DNA of 64,000 bases from Mesorhizobium atlanticum (GCF_003289965.1 NZ_QMBQ01000006.1:124001-188000); one strand, 5' to 3'; positions 50,870-61,787 are shown, counted from the first letter of the stretch. Numbers and translations: made by a program. The notes: generated by a model from the sequence alone, not told the origin.

Positions 50870-51017
50870 CCCCTTCTCCCCTCGCGGGAGAAGGTGGATC
50901 GGCGCGATAGCGCCGAGACGGATGAGGGGTGTTCCAGCGGAGTGAGACGTTGGCGTTCCCTGGAACACCCCTCATCCGGCCGCTTCGCGGCCATCTTCCC
51001 CCACAGGGGGAGAAGGG
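50870..51017. repeat. Paired inverted intergenic repeat (about 150 bp)
   Basis: Two related arms face each other: 50870-50936 (ccccttctcccctcgcggg ... gttcca) and 50961-51017 (tggaac ... gggggagaaggg). They share gatgaggggtgttcca and its complement tggaacacccctcatc, and local hairpins such as ctcgcgg/cgcttcgcgg. The pattern occurs widely in Mesorhizobium-type intergenic DNA. The right arm forms the C-terminal codons of the DUF1697 gene. Confidence 0.82.
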
Positions 51018-51559
51018 AAGGCCCCGCCTACCATTTCAGCCAGCCTGCGCACCGTGTTCCAGTTGCGCGACGTTCCGATGCCCAGGCGCTTGTGATTGGC
51101 GGCGGCAAGCAGCCGCGAGCTCGGCCGCTGGCGCGAAAAGACCAGCCAGATATCGCCGTCGACCAAAAGCACCTTCTCATCGTCGGCCGCGCGCGTCTGA
51201 AGTCCCGATAGCGCTTCGTCGGCGACAGGTTGGCGCATCACCCGAATCGCGACCTGGTCCCCGGCTTCAGCCGATTCGGCAGGGAATGGATTGGACGCCG
51301 CGAGCTTCAACCAATCCTCGGCCCGACGCACGATGATATCGACATGGCGGCCGAAAGTTTTTTCGAAGGCCTTTTCGAGCCGACGCTCAAGTTTCGAAAT
51401 TTCGCCTGCTCGCGCCTCGAAGACCAGGTTGCCGGTCGATACCAGCGTGCGGACATTGTTGAAGCCGAGATCTTCGGCCATCGCCTTGAAGTCCGACATG
51501 ACGAGGCGCCGGCCATCGCCGAGGCCTATGCTATAGAGCAGCGCGACATAGGTCTGCAT
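50972..51559 (-). CDS. DUF1697 domain protein
   Basis: A 195-residue protein. Family parts are MQTYVALLYSIGLGDGRRLV, MSDFKAMAEDLGFNNVRTLV then STGNLVFEARAGEISKLERR, and LLAAANHKRLGIGTSRNWNTV at the end of the conserved domain. The last 14-15 residues (FPSPPVGEDGREAAG) are read from the repeat element at 50961-51017 and are unlikely to belong to the original protein. The catalytic or structural role of DUF1697 is unknown. Downstream of pyrG with a 21-bp gap, so it may be co-transcribed. Confidence 0.9.
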   Translation of the reverse strand: MQTYVALLYSIGLGDGRRLVMSDFKAMAEDLGFNNVRTLVSTGNLVFEARAGEISKLERRLEKAFEKTFGRHVDIIVRRAEDWLKLAASNPFPAESAEAGDQVAIRVMRQPVADEALSGLQTRAADDEKVLLVDGDIWLVFSRQRPSSRLLAAANHKRLGIGTSRNWNTVRRLAEMVGGAFPSPPVGEDGREAAG

Positions 51560-51580
51560 CGCTGGTGGCCAGCCGGTTGC

Positions 51581-53209
<1,629 letters not shown>

Positions 53210-53371
53210 GGGAGTCATCGCTTAACGCGGCCTGATTGATTCCGCCAGAGAAAAAAACCGCCGCGAAGGCTTTTTCCCAAAATGGCGCCGGTGGCCCGCA
53301 CGGGGCCTTTGCGAAGCATGTCGCCCAAAAATGCTAAGCAGTTTGGAAGACCGACATCCGTCAAAACAGAA

Positions 53372-53405
53372 CTCAAAACAAAAGGGCCGGCGGTGCCGGC
53401 CCTTT
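53372..53405 (-). terminator. Terminator after second L,D-transpeptidase gene
   Basis: An 11-bp stem aaagggccggc (53381-53391) and gccggcccttt (53395-53405) with a 3-nt loop. On the minus strand it is followed by tgttttgag. It lies 20 bp past the L,D-transpeptidase stop. Confidence 0.88.
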
Positions 53406-53425
53406 CGGCAGTATGATGGAAATCG

Positions 53426-54547
53426 TTAGATAATAACGACCTTGGTGCCGATCTTGACGCGGCTGTAGAGATCCATGACGTGCTCGTTGATCATGCGGAA
53501 GCAGCCATTGGAGGCGCTGGTTCCGATCGACTGGGGAGCAATCGTGCCGTGGATGCGCAGATGCGTGTCCTTCTTGCCGTCATAGAGGTAGATGGCGCGC
53601 GCGCCGAGCGGGTTCTCGCCGCCGCCGGGCATGCCATCCTTGTACTGGCCGTAATGCTTCGGCTCGCGCTTCTGCATGTCGAGCGTCGGGATCCAGCGCG
53701 GCCATTCCTGCTTGTCGCCGACCGCCACCGTGCCCTTGAACTGCAGGCCTTCGCGGCCGACGGCGATGGCGTAGCGGCGGGCAGTGGAAAACGACTCGAC
53801 GAGGTAGAGGCGACGAGCGCTGGTGTCGATGACGATGGTGCCCGGCTCATAGCCGGTGAACGTGACGTCCTGCGGCACGAATTCCGGCTTCACCTTGAAG
53901 GGCCGCTTGGCGTCCTTTTTGGCGAGCGCCGAATCAAGTGCGCGGGTCTCTGGCAAATAGCTGATCGAAGACACCGAGGCACCGCCGAACAGGCCTGCGA
54001 ACAGCCCGCCGCTGCTCTGCTTCTGCCCGGGCTGCTCGCTGCGCAGCTCGCCATTGTTGCCGGTGGCGGTGATGTTCATGGCTTCGGCCGGGATCGGCTC
54101 TTCGGCCTTGACCGGAACGAGCGGCGCTAATGGCTCCAGCGGCGCGATGATCTTGGTGGTCTTCTTGGCCGGCTTGGCGTCGGCGACTTCTGCCGGTGCG
54201 CTGCCCTTCTTGGCGAGCCATTCCTGGCGCGCCGCGTCCGCCTTGGCCTTGGCCGCCTCACGCATCGCCAGCTTGCGAGCTTCGAGCGCCTTTTCCTTGG
54301 CGGCTTCCTTGTCGGCCGCGATCTTGGCCTCGAGCTTGCTGATCTGCGCAAGATCGCCCGAGGTCGGGTTTTTCTTCTTCTTGAGAAGCTTCAGCTGTGA
54401 TGCGTCGCTCTTGGCGGCGACGACTGGAATGGCGTCGGTCGTCTCTACCGACGGGGAAGTGGCCAGATTTGCCGGTCCGGCAATGGCCGCGGAACCCATG
54501 CCGAGGACGGCACAGACTCCCAGGAGGATGAAGCTGCGAAGCTGCAT
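53426..54547 (-). CDS. L,D-transpeptidase (YkuD/ErfK type)
   Basis: A 373-residue exported protein, second L,D-transpeptidase in the window. The signal peptide is about residues 1-23 (SFILLGVCAVLGMGSAAIAG). Residues about 60-170 form a charged Lys/Ala/Glu-rich, probably coiled or extended region. The YkuD domain is about 232-373, with His333 in LRIHGTIAPQSIG and the catalytic Cys349 in SASNGCFRM. Such enzymes in rhizobia link Braun-type lipoproteins or form 3-3 links. The frame is open to 54631, but the signal peptide begins at MQLRSF. It sits between secG and pyrG. Confidence 0.92.
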   Translation of the reverse strand: MQLRSFILLGVCAVLGMGSAAIAGPANLATSPSVETTDAIPVVAAKSDASQLKLLKKKKNPTSGDLAQISKLEAKIAADKEAAKEKALEARKLAMREAAKAKADAARQEWLAKKGSAPAEVADAKPAKKTTKIIAPLEPLAPLVPVKAEEPIPAEAMNITATGNNGELRSEQPGQKQSSGGLFAGLFGGASVSSISYLPETRALDSALAKKDAKRPFKVKPEFVPQDVTFTGYEPGTIVIDTSARRLYLVESFSTARRYAIAVGREGLQFKGTVAVGDKQEWPRWIPTLDMQKREPKHYGQYKDGMPGGGENPLGARAIYLYDGKKDTHLRIHGTIAPQSIGTSASNGCFRMINEHVMDLYSRVKIGTKVVII

Positions 54548-54761
54548 GGCGAAGATCCGATTGTTCAAAAGCAAGTTGCCCACGGCGTCGCCCGGCGCCC
54601 CCCAAGGACGCCGATAATGTGCCGCGGGCAATCTATAATCGATTAGCCGTCACCGCCTCAAGCTGAGGCAGGCGCCACGCCCGGTTGAATCTTTGTGATC
54701 GGACGCGCATTTGCCGCGACTGTGTTCAAAGAACAACAGATCGCGGCCAGTCCTTGGCCGG

Positions 54762-55268
54762 TTACTGGTTCGGAACCTGAGGAGTAACCGGCAAGGTGAC
54801 GCCGTTGGCTGCCGGCGCCGGCGCAGCCGGAGCAGGCGTTGTCGCCGGAGCCGGCGCAGGCGCCGTGGTGCCGTTGGCAAGGGGCGTCGTGGTCGTCGTG
54901 CCGCCCGATGGAGCCGCGGGAGCCGTGCCGCCGGCCGGAGCCGCGGGCTTGGAGGTGCCCACCGGCCCATTGGAACCCGGCAGCTGGTTGAGCACGCCGC
55001 TGCCCTGGCTCGACGTCGCCGGGCGGTCGAGAATGTCGATCGGCTTTTCGCCGTAACGGGCAAGGATCGACAGCGCCAGCGAGGTCACGAAGAACGCAGC
55101 CGCCAGGATCGCGGTGGCGCGGGTCAGTGCATTCGCAGCACCTCGCGCGGTCATGAAACCGGAACCGCCGCCGATGCCCAGGCCGCCGCCTTCGGAGCGC
55201 TGCAGCAGCACCACGCCGACAAGGGCGAGCACGACCATGAGGTGGATGACGATCAGTACGGTTTCCAT
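54762..55268 (-). CDS. secG: Protein translocase subunit SecG
   Basis: Small membrane subunit of the SecYEG translocon, 168 residues. Two transmembrane helices (about 3-22 and 52-72) frame the typical loop LLQRSEGGGLGIGGGSGFM, followed by TARGAANALTRATAILAAAF. Past residue 80 comes a long Ala/Pro/Thr/Gly-rich tail without known role, common in alphaproteobacterial SecG. tpiA lies 161 bp upstream on the same strand. Confidence 0.95.
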   Translation of the reverse strand: METVLIVIHLMVVLALVGVVLLQRSEGGGLGIGGGSGFMTARGAANALTRATAILAAAFFVTSLALSILARYGEKPIDILDRPATSSQGSGVLNQLPGSNGPVGTSKPAAPAGGTAPAAPSGGTTTTTPLANGTTAPAPAPATTPAPAAPAPAANGVTLPVTPQVPNQ

Positions 55269-55429
55269 AATTTATCCTGGCGAGGCCTTGCGCGGCCGCG
55301 CATACGACCGGTGTTTTGGAGGCGGCTCCTTACAATGCTTTGGCGGCATTTCCAAGCCCGTGGCCGGGAATATGGGAAGCAATGCGGCCAATACAACGAT
55401 TTATGCCGCGGAAGCCCAGGCGATGGTCT

Positions 55430-56197
55430 CTAGGAGATGTTCATGTAGGCTTCCGCGATGGCGAGGAAGTCGGCCGCCTTCAGGCTGGCGCCGCCGACCA
55501 GCGCGCCATCGACATTCTCGACGCCGAGCAGTTCCACCGCGTTGGACGGCTTGACCGAGCCGCCGTAGAGAATGCGCATTCTGGCCGCGGCATCGCCGAG
55601 CAAACCGGTCAGCTTGCCGCGGATATGCGCATGCGCCTCGGCGACGTCGGCCGCCGTCGGGGTCAGGCCGGTGCCGATCGCCCACACCGGCTCATAGGCG
55701 ATGATGGTGTTCGCCGCGGTGGCGCTGGTCGGGACGGAGCCCTCGAGCTGGCGCGACAGGACATCGAGCGTGGCGCCCGCCTCGCGCTCGGCGCGCATCT
55801 CGCCGATGCAGATGATGGCCACCAGCCCTGCCCGCCAGGCGGCCGAAGCCTTGGCATGGACCATCGCGTCGTCCTCGCCGAACAGCTCGCGGCGCTCGGA
55901 ATGGCCGACAATAACGTGGCTGGCGCCGGCATCCTTCAGCATCTCGGCGGAAATCTCGCCGGTAAAGGCGCCGCTTTCCTTGGGATGGCAATCCTCTCCG
56001 CCGGCTCGGACCGGCGTGCGCGACAGGATCTCGGCTGCGCGCTGGAGCAACGTCGCCGGCACGCACACCAACGCTTCGGTCTCGGCGTCGAGCCCGCTCA
56101 TGAACCCGTTGCCGATCGACCGCAACTCATTGAGTGAGGCGCTGGTACCGTTCATTTTCCAGTTGCCGGCGACAAGCGGGCGGATTCCAGGGGTCAT
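55430..56197 (-). CDS. tpiA: Triosephosphate isomerase
   Basis: Interconverts glyceraldehyde 3-phosphate and dihydroxyacetone phosphate. The beginning is RPLVAGNWKMNGTSASLNEL with the catalytic Lys, then VIVGHSERRELFGEDDAMVH with the catalytic His, and IIAYEPVWAIGTGLTPTAAD with the catalytic Glu. The C-terminal phosphate loop is ILYGGSVKPSNAVELLGVEN then VDGALVGGASL. 255 residues. The frame continues upstream to 56260, but the family starts at MTPGIRPLVAGNWKM. It is divergent from the ppiD-like gene. Confidence 0.97.
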   Translation of the reverse strand: MTPGIRPLVAGNWKMNGTSASLNELRSIGNGFMSGLDAETEALVCVPATLLQRAAEILSRTPVRAGGEDCHPKESGAFTGEISAEMLKDAGASHVIVGHSERRELFGEDDAMVHAKASAAWRAGLVAIICIGEMRAEREAGATLDVLSRQLEGSVPTSATAANTIIAYEPVWAIGTGLTPTAADVAEAHAHIRGKLTGLLGDAAARMRILYGGSVKPSNAVELLGVENVDGALVGGASLKAADFLAIAEAYMNIS

Positions 56198-56340
56198 GGG
56201 ACGCGTTCTCCGAGCGACATTAAGCAGCGCCCTCACTACCAAAATCAGGTCACAAAGCAATCGACAGTGGACTGGAAGGGCGCTATTGCGCTTGTTTCAG
56301 ACTCGGCGCATGCGAAAATGCGCAAAACTCGGAAGTATGC

Positions 56341-58236
56341 ATGCTTGGTATATTGAGAAGCGCGGCGGGTACCTGGGTCGCGAAGGCGTTGCTGTCCTTG
56401 CTGGTGGTGAGTTTCCTCGCCTGGGGCGCCACCACGCGCATGGTGGGTGGCGTGCTGGGCGGCCATCACGCGGTGATCACCGCCGGCGGCACCGAGGTCT
56501 CGATCAACGAGTACCGCCTCGCCTATGATCGCCAGCTCAGCCTGCTTTCCCAGCAATATGGCCAGCGTGTCACCCAGGAGCAGGCCAAGCTGCTCGGTGT
56601 CGACAATCAGGTGCTGGCGCAGCTCGTTTCGGGCGCCGTGCTCGACGAGCAGGCGCGCAAGCTCGGTCTCGGCCTTTCCAAGGACCGGCTGGCCGAACTG
56701 ACGCGCGAGGATCCGGCCTTCAAGGGCCCCAGCGGCCAGTTCGATCGCCGCACCTTCGAGTATCTGCTGCGCCAGCTCGGCATGCGGCCGGAGGACTATC
56801 TCAAGAACCGCTCGCAGGTGGCCGTGCGCCAGCAGATCGTCGAGGCGATCTCCGACGGCCTCAAGGTTCCGCAGACCTTCCTGAAGGCGGTCTCGCTCTA
56901 TCGCGGCGAGGATCGCACGATCGACTATCTCGTGCTGCCCAAGACGCTTGTGCAGCCGATCGAGGCGCCGTCCGACAGCGCCCTCAACGCCTATTTCGAC
57001 GCCAACAAGAAGAACTACGCCGCGCCGGAATACCGCAAGTTCTCCTATGTCCGGCTCGAACCGCAGGACATCATGGATCCGTCCGCGGTGACCGACCAGC
57101 AGGTGAGAGACGATTACAACAAGAACATCGCGCGCTACACGACGCCCGAAATGCGCACCATCGAGCAGCTGGTGTTCAAGACGCCGGATGCGGCCAAGGC
57201 GGCTTTGGATTCGCTGAAGGCCGGCGCCACCTTCGACAAGCTCGTCACCGCCGAAGGCAAGACGCAGGCCGACACGCTGCTCGGCACGCTGTCCAAGGAC
57301 AAGATCGCCGACAAGGCGGTTGCCGACGCGGCCTTCTCGCTCAATGCCAACGAGGTAAGCCAGGTCGTCCAGGGCGCCTTCGGTCCCGTGCTGCTGCGCG
57401 TCACCGAGATCAAGCCGCAGGTCGTGAAACCGCTTTCGGAAGTGTCCGACCAGATCCGCAAGGACCTTGCGCTCGGCGAGGCAAGCCGCATCCTGCTCGA
57501 CGTGCATGACAGCTACGAGGACATCCGCGCCTCGGGCGCCTCGCTCGCCCAGGCCGCCGACAAGCTGAAGCTCAAGGTCGTCACCATCGACGCTATCGAC
57601 CGCACCGGCCAGCGGCCGGACGGCACGATCGTCAAGGACTTGCCGGAATCGGCGGACCTCATCAAGGCGGTGTTCGCGGCCGAGCCCAATACCGAGAATG
57701 AGGGCCTGACCACCGCGGACAATGGCTTTGTCTTCTACGAGGTGCAGTCGATAACGCCGGCGCGTGACCGCACGTTGGATGAAGTCCGCAAGAAGGTCGC
57801 GGCCGACTGGACCGAAGCCGAGACCGACAAGCGGCTCGACGCAAAGGCGCAGGAACTGGAGAAGCGCCTCAAGGCTGGCACCACGCTCGACGCCATCGCC
57901 AGCGAGCTCAAGCTCGAGAAACAGACCAAGCGCGGCCTGAAGCGCGAAGCCGACGATGCTGATTTCGGCAAGGAGGGTGCCGCGGCCATGTTCGGCGTCG
58001 GCGAAGGCGGCACCGGCCTGATCCCCTCGCCCACCGGCGACGGCCAGATCCTGTTCAAGGTCGCCGAGGTCTTCGAGCCGGCGGGCGCCGATGGCAGCGC
58101 GGTGCCGGACGACGCGCAGAAATCCTTCGGTGCCGGCATGTCCGATGACTTGCTCGACCAGTTGGTGGCGCAGCTGCAGTCACAATATAACGTCCGCATC
58201 GATCCGAACGCCGTTTCGCAAGCACAGACACGATGA
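56341..58236 (+). CDS. PpiD-like peptidyl-prolyl isomerase / periplasmic chaperone
   Basis: A 631-residue membrane-anchored chaperone that helps proteins leaving the Sec translocon. One transmembrane helix lies at about residues 13-31 (VAKALLSLLVVSFLAWGATT). The SurA_N-type chaperone domain follows (about 45-200), with VSINEYRLAYDRQLSLLSQQ, and a parvulin-like domain at about 265-375 (TPEMRTIEQLVFKTPD, EVSQVVQGAFGPVLLRVTE). The stop overlaps the trpD start by 4 bp (ATGA), so it is coupled to the trp/moa genes, a frequent arrangement in alphaproteobacteria. Confidence 0.93.
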   Translation: MLGILRSAAGTWVAKALLSLLVVSFLAWGATTRMVGGVLGGHHAVITAGGTEVSINEYRLAYDRQLSLLSQQYGQRVTQEQAKLLGVDNQVLAQLVSGAVLDEQARKLGLGLSKDRLAELTREDPAFKGPSGQFDRRTFEYLLRQLGMRPEDYLKNRSQVAVRQQIVEAISDGLKVPQTFLKAVSLYRGEDRTIDYLVLPKTLVQPIEAPSDSALNAYFDANKKNYAAPEYRKFSYVRLEPQDIMDPSAVTDQQVRDDYNKNIARYTTPEMRTIEQLVFKTPDAAKAALDSLKAGATFDKLVTAEGKTQADTLLGTLSKDKIADKAVADAAFSLNANEVSQVVQGAFGPVLLRVTEIKPQVVKPLSEVSDQIRKDLALGEASRILLDVHDSYEDIRASGASLAQAADKLKLKVVTIDAIDRTGQRPDGTIVKDLPESADLIKAVFAAEPNTENEGLTTADNGFVFYEVQSITPARDRTLDEVRKKVAADWTEAETDKRLDAKAQELEKRLKAGTTLDAIASELKLEKQTKRGLKREADDADFGKEGAAAMFGVGEGGTGLIPSPTGDGQILFKVAEVFEPAGADGSAVPDDAQKSFGAGMSDDLLDQLVAQLQSQYNVRIDPNAVSQAQTR

Positions 58237-59243
58237 GCGCGCTGAAGACACACATCGCCAAGGTCGCCACCGGCACCGCGCTGTCTTTCGAGGAGGCCCG
58301 CGAGGCCTTCGATATCATAATGTCGGGCGACGCGACGCCCGGCCAGATCGGCGGCTTCCTGATGGCGCTGCGCGTGCGTGGCGAGACGGTGAGCGAGATA
58401 TCCGGCGCGGTCGCCACGATGCGCGCCAAGATGCTGCGTGTCGAGGCGCCGCAGGGCGCCATCGACATCGTCGGTACCGGCGGCGACAATTCGCACTCGG
58501 TCAACATCTCGACCGCTTCGGCCTTCGTTATCGCCGCCGCCGGCGTGCCGGTCGCCAAGCACGGCAATCGCGGCCTGTCCTCGCTGACCGGCTCGGCCGA
58601 TGTGCTGACGGCGCTGGGCGTCAAGATCGATATCTCGCCGGAGATGATCGGCCGCTGCATCCACGAAGCCGGTGTCGGCTTCATGTTCGCGCCGGCGCAT
58701 CATCCGGCGATGAAGCATGTCGGGCCGACCCGCGTCGAGCTCGGCACGCGCACCATCTTCAATCTGCTTGGACCTCTGTCGAATCCCGCCGGCGTCAGCC
58801 GCCAGATGGTCGGCGTCTTCCTGCCGGAATGGATCATGCCGGTGGCCGAGACGTTGAAGGCGCTGGGCGCCGAGCACGCCTGGGTCGTCCATGGTGATGG
58901 CTATGACGAGATCACAACCACGGGCGAGACCCAGGTCGCGGAGCTTGCCGGCGGCGAGATCCGCACCTTCACCCTGACGCCGGAAGCCGTCGGCCTGAAG
59001 CGGCACACTAGGGAAGAACTGCGCGGCGGCGACGCGGCCTATAACGCCAGGCAACTGCGCGATATGTTGGGCGGCGCCGCCGGCGCCTATCGCGATACGG
59101 TGCTGATGAACGCCGGCGCCGGCCTGGTCGTGGCTGGCAAGGCGACGACGCTTGCCGACGGTATCGCGGCGGCAGCGCAAGCGATCGACAGCGGCCGCGC
59201 TCTTGCGGTGCTGGACAAGCTTGTCGAGATTTCGAACGGATAA
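58233..59243 (+). CDS. trpD: Anthranilate phosphoribosyltransferase
   Basis: Second step of tryptophan synthesis, joining anthranilate to PRPP. PRPP-binding motif IDIVGTGGDNSHSVNISTAS, followed by VAKHGNRGLSSLTGSADVLT (anthranilate tunnel). FMFAPAHHPAMKHVGPTRVE and LGTRTIFNLLGPLSNPAGVS complete the signature. 336 residues. Translation starts inside the ppiD stop and the next gene trpC begins 4 bp after the stop. Confidence 0.97.
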   Translation: MSALKTHIAKVATGTALSFEEAREAFDIIMSGDATPGQIGGFLMALRVRGETVSEISGAVATMRAKMLRVEAPQGAIDIVGTGGDNSHSVNISTASAFVIAAAGVPVAKHGNRGLSSLTGSADVLTALGVKIDISPEMIGRCIHEAGVGFMFAPAHHPAMKHVGPTRVELGTRTIFNLLGPLSNPAGVSRQMVGVFLPEWIMPVAETLKALGAEHAWVVHGDGYDEITTTGETQVAELAGGEIRTFTLTPEAVGLKRHTREELRGGDAAYNARQLRDMLGGAAGAYRDTVLMNAGAGLVVAGKATTLADGIAAAAQAIDSGRALAVLDKLVEISNG

Positions 59244-59247
59244 GGCC

Positions 59248-60060
59248 TTGTCGGACATCCTGCGCAAGATCGAAGCCTATAAGCGCGACGAGATCGCGGC
59301 GGCGAAGCTTCGCGTACCGTTCGCCGAAATCAAGGCGAAGGCGAAGGATGCCGAGCCACCGCGCGGCTTCCTCGCGGCGCTCGAAGCCAAGCGCCGGGGC
59401 GGAGGCTTCGCGCTGATCGCCGAAATCAAGAAGGCCAGCCCTTCCAAGGGGCTGATCCGCGCCGATTTCGATCCGCCGGCGTTGGCCAAGGCCTATCAGA
59501 AAGGAGGCGCCGCCTGCCTTTCGGTGCTGACCGACGCACCGTCTTTCCAGGGCGCGCCGGAATTCTTGACGGCCGCACGGGCAGCCGTGCGCCTGCCGGC
59601 CCTGCGCAAGGATTTTCTCTTCGATCCCTACCAGGTCCACGAAGCGCGCGCCTGGGGCGCCGATGCGATCCTGATCATCATGGCGAGCGTCGACGACGCG
59701 CTGGCCAGCGAGCTCGAGGCGACTGCGTTCGAGTTGGGCATGGACGCCTTGGTCGAGGTGCATGACGAGATGGAAATGGAGCGGGCGCTGAAACTGTCGT
59801 CGCGGCTGATCGGCATCAACAACCGCAACTTGAGAACCTTCGAGACCAGCCTCGACGTTTCGGAGCGGCTGGCCGCCAAGGTACCGGCGGACCGGCTGCT
59901 GGTCAGCGAAAGCGGCATCTTCACGCATCAGGATTGCCGCCGGTTGGAAAAGAGCAGGATCGGCACGTTCCTCGTTGGCGAGAGCCTGATGCGGCAGGCG
60001 GATGTGGCCGCGGCGACCGAGCTTCTGCTGACGGGCAAGGCAGCAGCCGAGGCCATCTGA
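59248..60060 (+). CDS. trpC: Indole-3-glycerol phosphate synthase
   Basis: Ring-closing step of tryptophan synthesis, a TIM-barrel enzyme of 270 residues. The start is TTG at 59248 (SDILRKIEAYKRDEIAAAK), which aligns with family N-termini; a longer upstream frame only shadows trpD. Motifs: FALIAEIKKASPSKGLIRAD (catalytic Lys region), ALRKDFLFDPYQVHEARAWG (catalytic Lys), and LIGINNRNLRTFETSLDVSE. ESGIFTHQDCRRL closes the barrel. The gene abuts trpD and moaC with 4 and 1 bp gaps. Confidence 0.96.
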   Translation: MSDILRKIEAYKRDEIAAAKLRVPFAEIKAKAKDAEPPRGFLAALEAKRRGGGFALIAEIKKASPSKGLIRADFDPPALAKAYQKGGAACLSVLTDAPSFQGAPEFLTAARAAVRLPALRKDFLFDPYQVHEARAWGADAILIIMASVDDALASELEATAFELGMDALVEVHDEMEMERALKLSSRLIGINNRNLRTFETSLDVSERLAAKVPADRLLVSESGIFTHQDCRRLEKSRIGTFLVGESLMRQADVAAATELLLTGKAAAEAI

Positions 60061-60061
60061 A

Positions 60062-60538
60062 ATGGCCCTCACCCATCTTGGCGCCAAGGGCGAAGCCAAC
60101 ATGGTCGATGTCGGCGACAAGGCCGAGACGACCCGCACCGCGATCGCCGAAGGCTTCGTCTCGATGCGGCCCGAAACGCTGGAGATGATTCTGGCCGGCG
60201 ACGCCAAGAAAGGCGATGTGCTGGGCACCGCCCGCATCGCCGGGATCATGGCGGCGAAGAAGACGCATGAGCTGATCCCGCTTTGCCATCCGCTGCTTCT
60301 CACCAAAGTGGCCGTCGAGATCGAACCTGATCGTGCATTGCCTGGCCTCAAGGTCACAGCGCTCGCCCGCGTCACCGGCAAGACGGGCGTGGAGATGGAG
60401 GCGCTGACCGCCGCCTCGATCGCCTGCCTTACCATCTACGACATGGCTAAGGCGGTGGACCGCGGCATGACGATTTCTGGCATCCGGCTGGTCGAGAAGA
60501 CCGGCGGCAAATCAAGTGACTACAAGGTGGATGCCTGA
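60062..60538 (+). CDS. moaC: Cyclic pyranopterin monophosphate synthase MoaC
   Basis: Second enzyme of Moco synthesis, converting the MoaA product to cPMP. Landmarks: MVDVGDKAETTRTAIAEGFV, AGIMAAKKTHELIPLCHPLL and the active-site stretch TGKTGVEMEALTAASIACLT then IYDMAKAVDRGM. The protein has 158 residues, normal length. It starts 1 bp after trpC and its stop overlaps moeA by one base (TGATG). Confidence 0.97.
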   Translation: MALTHLGAKGEANMVDVGDKAETTRTAIAEGFVSMRPETLEMILAGDAKKGDVLGTARIAGIMAAKKTHELIPLCHPLLLTKVAVEIEPDRALPGLKVTALARVTGKTGVEMEALTAASIACLTIYDMAKAVDRGMTISGIRLVEKTGGKSSDYKVDA

Positions 60539-61743
60539 TGGCGCTGGTCCCGGTCGCCGAAGCGCTCGCACGCCTGCTCGACGGCGCAGCACCTTTGCCG
60601 GGCGAGAGCGTTCCGCTGGCGGAAGCGGCCGGACGGGTCCTGGCGGAACCGGTTGTGGCGTTGCGCACGCAGCCGCCTTTCAACGCCTCCGCAATGGATG
60701 GTTATGCCACGCGGTCCGCCGACGTCGCTTCAGCGCTGGCGCGGCTTGAGGTCATAGGCATTGCGCCTGCCGGGCGCGGGTTTGCCGGAACCGTCGGCGA
60801 AGGCCAGGCCGTGCGCATCTTCACCGGCGCGCCGCTGCCTGAAGGCGCCGACACCGTCGTCATCCAGGAAAACGTTCGCGACCTCGGCAACCGCAAGATC
60901 GAGGTGACGGAACCGACCGTCGAAGGACGCAACATCCGCCGCCGCGGGCTCGACTTCAGCCAGGGCGATGTGCTGCTCGAAAAAGGTCGCGTGCTCGACG
61001 CGGCGGCCCTTTCGCTGGCAGCGTCGGCCAACCACCCTGCCTTGCGTGTCGTGCGCCGGCCGCTGGTCGCGATCATCGCCACCGGAGACGAATTGCTGCC
61101 GCCGGGCAGCACGCTCGGCCCCGACCAGATCATTTCCTCCAATGCCTATGGCGTTGCCGCCGCCGCGCAGTCGGTCGGCGCGCGGGCGCTCGATCTCGGC
61201 ATCGCCGCCGACCGCAAGGAGGCGATCGCCGCACTGGTCCGGAAAGCGGTCGAGGCGGGCGCCGACGTTATCGTCACGCTCGGCGGCGCCTCGGTCGGCG
61301 ACCACGACCTGATCCACGACGTGCTGACCGGCGAGGGCATGACGCTCGACTTCTGGAAGATCGCCATGCGCCCAGGCAAACCGTTGATGTTCGGCCGGCT
61401 TGGCAACATCCGCTGCATCGGCCTGCCCGGCAATCCGGTGGCAAGCATCGTCTGCTCGCAGCTCTTCCTGAAGCCGCTGCTTGCCCGGCTCGGCGGCCGC
61501 GATTTCAGGCAGGACGTGCGAACGGCCCGGCTGGGCGCCGCGATGCAGGCCAACGATCTCAGGCAGGACTATGTGCGCGCCGTGGTTCGCGAGGATGCCG
61601 GCACCGTGGTCGCGACCCCCTTCGGCATCCAGGACTCCTCGATGCTGCGCATGCTCGCCGACGCCAACGGCCTGATCGTGCGCGAGCCCTTCGCGCCGGC
61701 CGCGGAGGTCGGCGCCGAGTGCGGCGTGCTTATGCTGCGCTGA
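60538..61743 (+). CDS. moeA: Molybdopterin molybdenumtransferase MoeA
   Basis: Inserts molybdate into adenylated molybdopterin. A 401-residue protein with FNASAMDGYATRSADVASAL near the N-terminus, RIFTGAPLPEGADTVVIQEN, and IIATGDELLPPGSTLGPDQI. Then VTLGGASVGDHDLIHDVLTG (MoCF domain) and CIGLPGNPVASIVCSQLFL. The gene overlaps the moaC stop by one base. In several rhizobia lexA follows at this place; here moeA is followed within 45 bp by a convergent hydrolase. Confidence 0.96.
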   Translation: MALVPVAEALARLLDGAAPLPGESVPLAEAAGRVLAEPVVALRTQPPFNASAMDGYATRSADVASALARLEVIGIAPAGRGFAGTVGEGQAVRIFTGAPLPEGADTVVIQENVRDLGNRKIEVTEPTVEGRNIRRRGLDFSQGDVLLEKGRVLDAAALSLAASANHPALRVVRRPLVAIIATGDELLPPGSTLGPDQIISSNAYGVAAAAQSVGARALDLGIAADRKEAIAALVRKAVEAGADVIVTLGGASVGDHDLIHDVLTGEGMTLDFWKIAMRPGKPLMFGRLGNIRCIGLPGNPVASIVCSQLFLKPLLARLGGRDFRQDVRTARLGAAMQANDLRQDYVRAVVREDAGTVVATPFGIQDSSMLRMLADANGLIVREPFAPAAEVGAECGVLMLR

Positions 61744-61787
61744 TACATCGACAACGGCGATCGTTCATACGTCGACGAAGTCGATCG

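Noticed and set aside
49280..50968. A 562-codon open frame antisense to the NCS1 transporter
   Set aside because: The opposite strand encodes a convincing twelve-helix transporter; the antisense product is charged, repetitive and without family features.
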